Source: Candidatus Hodarchaeota archaeon
GTDB taxonomy: Archaea > Asgardarchaeota > Heimdallarchaeia > Hodarchaeales > Hodarchaeaceae
Direction of reading: 5' to 3'
DNA: 40,700 nucleotides
Assembly (NCBI GenBank): GCA_016840285.1
Contig: JAEOSR010000033.1
Span: 1 to 40,700, forward strand
Under the pieces are notes generated by a model. That model had not been told where the DNA came from. It was given only the letters and a program-made list of their open reading frames with translations, and did not search any database. Positions 37,976 through 40,700 of this stretch are shown here, piece after piece; positions within the stretch are counted from its first letter, which is position 1; each line of letters begins with the position of its first letter. The translations under genes and the position numbers were made by a program.

Positions 37976-40700
37976 TTATCCACCTCGTAAACCTTTAACT
38001 CGTTCATACAACGCAGCTAATCCAATTCCACCACCGAAAGCAAGTACTGGAGACGCAAGAAGCAGTAAGATGTTGGTAAATGGATTTGGGGGGGTAGGAT
38101 GAATAATAGTAAAGGGCTCAGAAATAGCTTCTTGTCTATTACCCGTGTTATCGCGAATGTGTACTGCAATGGAATATTCACCTTCGGGTAACTCCGAAGT
38201 ATCAATAATGAGGGTCGCCTGCGAATCTGTTTCATTAATGTTACTTCCTGCTTCTCCGTATCGAACTGTGTATAAAACGTCTTCAGTGGAATTACGAAAC
38301 TCAAACGTAAGTGTATCCATATAGATACCAGTTTCTAAATCATCAAATGAGACAGTAATCATAATTTCCTCATCTACTTCTTCAGGTAAGTTGTCATCGA
38401 TTTCCAAGGTAGGTGGGGTTTTATCGAGCATCACATCTAGAGTTATATACCCTATATTCCCTGCTAAATCGTGTAAAGTTACATTAATCGTCCAATCCTT
38501 ATATCCAATGAATGTCTCATCTCGACTAAGACGCTCAAAGTCATCAGGATCAAGAATAATGGCCCAATCATATGAATAACTATTATCAGTAATAGCAATG
38601 CTCTCATTTATCTCAATATTATCTGTTTGAGAATTAACAATAAAAAGACGGGTAGAAGACTCATTTAAGCCAAAATTCAAGCCTGTATTAGAATTACTGG
38701 CTTGAACAGTACCTGAAATTATGACAAGTCCATCTGAATCGACCTCTAGATATCCATCATTGTTTTTTGTGACGGTCAGATTTCCTGTTGGTGCGACTAC
38801 GTCAAATACAATAGCAATTCCTGATGAATTCCAATTATCTGCCTCATCAGAGGCGAAAATTATGATGTTATAGGAAATATCATCGTCTTCAGTTAAAAAT
38901 GAAGTATCCCAATTGTAGAAAAAGCTGTATTGACCTGCAATTTGATTCATAGTATAATTAACGCCATTAATCTGAATTTCAACGGATGAATTGTCTAAGC
39001 CATCAGAAACATCAGTGAGGCTAGGATCTATAACAGTCACAATAATTTCTGTTACATCATTTCGAAGGAGGAGAGCGAAACCAGGAGAAGTTTGATTTTC
39101 TGTTGGACTAAGTATAGTAATAAGAGGCGCAGCGATATCAAACACCCACCAATCAAGGGTGATGTAGTAAAATTTCGATAATTCAGTTCCATTATCTAAA
39201 AGGTGATGAAATTCCCAAATCCATGTGTTATTCTCCAATCCGGTAAACGAGTAGTCAAGAGTGAAATATCCAGCAGGAATGTCATCTACAGGATGAGGAG
39301 AAGGAGAAATAATATCGTTCCATGTGGTGTTTATCCATTTTGCTCCAAGTCCACGGCCAGAGGAATCCGCAAGAGTTCCCCTGATAATAATATCTCGATT
39401 ATTTAAGCCTGAAACCAAATAACTGGTTTCATTATTCAATCCTGTTGAGGTATCATTTGAGGGGAAATATATTTCCAGATTATCAATTTGGAAATCCCAA
39501 TAAATATTAATTGGTGTTTGAGTGTAATTTACTCGATAATGAATGAGGCCTGAATTGGTTATATTCAGTCTTATGGACAGCGTGTCTTCGTTGTAATTGT
39601 AAGGGATTTGATAAGTCAAATCATATGTTCCATCAGCATTCGGACTTGCTATGGTTGGCACTCCAATTTCATGGGTTCCATTCCAACCAACAACACGTAA
39701 ATTGTTTGCTAGTTCAGAGAAGGAGTTCGTAAAGATCGATACAGAAGAATCAATGCGCATATTCAAGTTATCATGTAATGTTCCAGTCAGGGATACCGAT
39801 TCTCCCACAAATACAGAGGTTCCATTTAAGATATTAACATTATGATTATTGAATTGAATGAGGGATACCACTCGAATGTCATCATAGGCCTCATGATCTT
39901 CTCGTGGTGTGGGTGGGTTAGGATCCTCACCATAGATCTTGATTCCGTCCTCTAAAGGAGTAGTACTAGATAAATTAACAACAGCTGAAAACGCCCCTTG
40001 ATCATTAGTCCATACATTGTTATCTAGGGGAATCCTGGTACCAGTTGAATGGTTCATATAAAGTTCTATTCTTTTATTCTGAACAGGATCTTGTGTATTG
40101 TCTTTATAGGTACCTTCAATTGTGATATCAGAAGTTACTCTATAAACTTCGAAAAGTCCAGCAGTACTGTTAAACCCTGCGTCTGGATGGAAAGGATCCG
40201 TCACACCTCCACCAGGAATCCACACTCTAATTAGATCAATGTTTTTAACTTCAAATATAGTTGTCACAAATGAATAGTTCCCAGTCACGTCGGTGCCATT
40301 GACCCAGACACCAGAAAGTTTCCCTGATGGAACGGTACTAGGATATGGTGAGGTGAAGTTATAAATCCTGTTTTTTATATTTCCAAAATCAGCTGTTACG
40401 GTAAGAATATACATAGCTTCAGGGGTCATCCCTGTTGCATTCATCTTGATATAAAAAATAACACTACTATCCTCTGAATCTTGGTATGAAGCAGGTGTGA
40501 CCTCCATATTCCAGTCTTCAGGGGCAGTATTGTTAATTTGAATCGAAATATTGAGACCATCAATGTTAGGAAATACATTCCCCCCACTATAAGTGAGTCT
40601 TAATCTGAACTCAGTCTGAAGGACTTCATTATGTTGGACCAATGTTGCATTTGGTGGATTATCGGTGGGAATGTAGACATATCCAGTGAAATACTGGGGA
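37976..40700 (-). CDS. Large Ig-like repeat surface protein, partial (5' end beyond window)
   Basis: The frame is open to the right edge, so at least 907 residues are encoded and the N-terminus is missing; a TTG at 40642 is inside the protein, not the start. It is a string of beta-sandwich, Ig-like modules, with motifs such as SGTVQASNSNTGLNFGLNES, ISGVWVNGTDVTGNYSF-like repeats, APLITILSPTENQTS and PPTLEIDDNLPEEVDEEIMI. N-x-S/T sequons are very frequent, fitting an N-glycosylated cell-surface protein. The C-terminus has one membrane segment (ILLLLASPVLAFGGGIGLAA) and a short basic tail (LYERVKGLRGG), so it is anchored with a tiny cytosolic end. Its place at the front of the MoxR cluster suggests it is the exported partner. 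Confidence 0.75.
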   Translation of the reverse strand, partial: PQYFTGYVYIPTDNPPNATLVQHNEVLQTEFRLRLTYSGGNVFPNIDGLNISIQINNTAPEDWNMEVTPASYQDSEDSSVIFYIKMNATGMTPEAMYILTVTADFGNIKNRIYNFTSPYPSTVPSGKLSGVWVNGTDVTGNYSFVTTIFEVKNIDLIRVWIPGGGVTDPFHPDAGFNSTAGLFEVYRVTSDITIEGTYKDNTQDPVQNKRIELYMNHSTGTRIPLDNNVWTNDQGAFSAVVNLSSTTPLEDGIKIYGEDPNPPTPREDHEAYDDIRVVSLIQFNNHNVNILNGTSVFVGESVSLTGTLHDNLNMRIDSSVSIFTNSFSELANNLRVVGWNGTHEIGVPTIASPNADGTYDLTYQIPYNYNEDTLSIRLNITNSGLIHYRVNYTQTPINIYWDFQIDNLEIYFPSNDTSTGLNNETSYLVSGLNNRDIIIRGTLADSSGRGLGAKWINTTWNDIISPSPHPVDDIPAGYFTLDYSFTGLENNTWIWEFHHLLDNGTELSKFYYITLDWWVFDIAAPLITILSPTENQTSPGFALLLRNDVTEIIVTVIDPSLTDVSDGLDNSSVEIQINGVNYTMNQIAGQYSFFYNWDTSFLTEDDDISYNIIIFASDEADNWNSSGIAIVFDVVAPTGNLTVTKNNDGYLEVDSDGLVIISGTVQASNSNTGLNFGLNESSTRLFIVNSQTDNIEINESIAITDNSYSYDWAIILDPDDFERLSRDETFIGYKDWTINVTLHDLAGNIGYITLDVMLDKTPPTLEIDDNLPEEVDEEIMITVSFDDLETGIYMDTLTFEFRNSTEDVLYTVRYGEAGSNINETDSQATLIIDTSELPEGEYSIAVHIRDNTGNRQEAISEPFTIIHPTPPNPFTNILLLLASPVLAFGGGIGLAALYERVKGLRGG

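Noticed and set aside
40642..40700. Start of the Ig-like protein at the TTG at 40642
   Set aside because: The frame stays open with similar composition to the window edge (QYFTGYVYIPTDNPPNAT upstream), and there is no signal peptide after the TTG.

Overview
The window comes from an AT-rich archaeal chromosome. It carries an archaeal 16S rRNA 5' half, archaeal or eukaryote-type ribosomal proteins (eS4, and uL24, uL14 and uS17 of archaeal type), RNase P protein Rpp29, Rpo12, aIF1, Taw2, a type II methionine aminopeptidase and DUF211. Starts are often TTG or GTG preceded by AGGTGA-like ribosome binding sites. Several features (a bacterial/eukaryotic-style RNase III, a lone 16S gene, a rearranged S10/spc operon, many long helical proteins of unknown function) suggest an Asgard archaeon, perhaps Heimdall-like. 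That placement is inference; only 'archaeon' is certain.

Layout. (1) 1-1586: 5' part of 16S rRNA (minus strand, running off the left edge), its leader, and upstream a GC-rich, strongly foldable stretch that looks like an unidentified ~280-nt non-coding RNA. (2) 1587-5000: a small genomic graveyard: an intact VapBC-type pair, a TrmB-like regulator, a frameshifted PIN toxin, a histidine kinase that has lost its phosphoacceptor half, and a HicB-like remnant. (3) 4983-6978: an internally repeated helical protein and a TPR protein with a HEPN-like C-terminus. (4) 6983-12375: a ribosomal protein operon on the minus strand (uL22-uS3-uL29-Rpp29-uS17-uL14-uL24-eS4-uL5-uS14) that ends in the wyosine enzyme Taw2 instead of continuing to uS8/uL6. 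uS19, normally just before uL22, is on the opposite strand. (5) 13170-15712: RNase III, a coiled-coil/winged-helix protein, and tRNA-His with about 26-28 extra bases in its D-loop. (6) 15892-18579: a B12 operon of cobalamin adenosyltransferase plus the large and small subunits of a methylmalonyl-CoA mutase-type enzyme. (7) 18659-25788: ABC transporter remnants, Rpo12, aIF1, DUF211, two uncharacterised helical proteins, MetAP2, a 663-residue protein with three PRC-barrel-like modules, and a DUF167 protein. (8) 25778-30519: acetyl-CoA synthetase, a frameshifted unknown gene, a degraded C-terminal fragment, and an OFA-family MFS transporter. (9) 30926-40700: a long minus-strand operon for a cell-envelope complex: a large Ig-like surface protein (5' end outside the window), DUF4129, DUF4350, MoxR ATPase, DUF58/vWA, a polytopic membrane protein and a small soluble helical protein.

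Functionally, the translation genes (rRNA, r-proteins, Rpp29, Rpo12, aIF1, MetAP2, Taw2, tRNA-His) dominate. The B12 mutase cassette and AMP-forming acetyl-CoA synthetase point to acyl-CoA metabolism of propionate, odd-chain or branched-chain compounds. The MoxR cluster is the largest coordinated system whose role is not established. The least explained items are the structured RNA upstream of 16S, the expanded tRNA-His, the archaeal RNase III, the three-module PRC-like protein and two accessory proteins of the MoxR operon.
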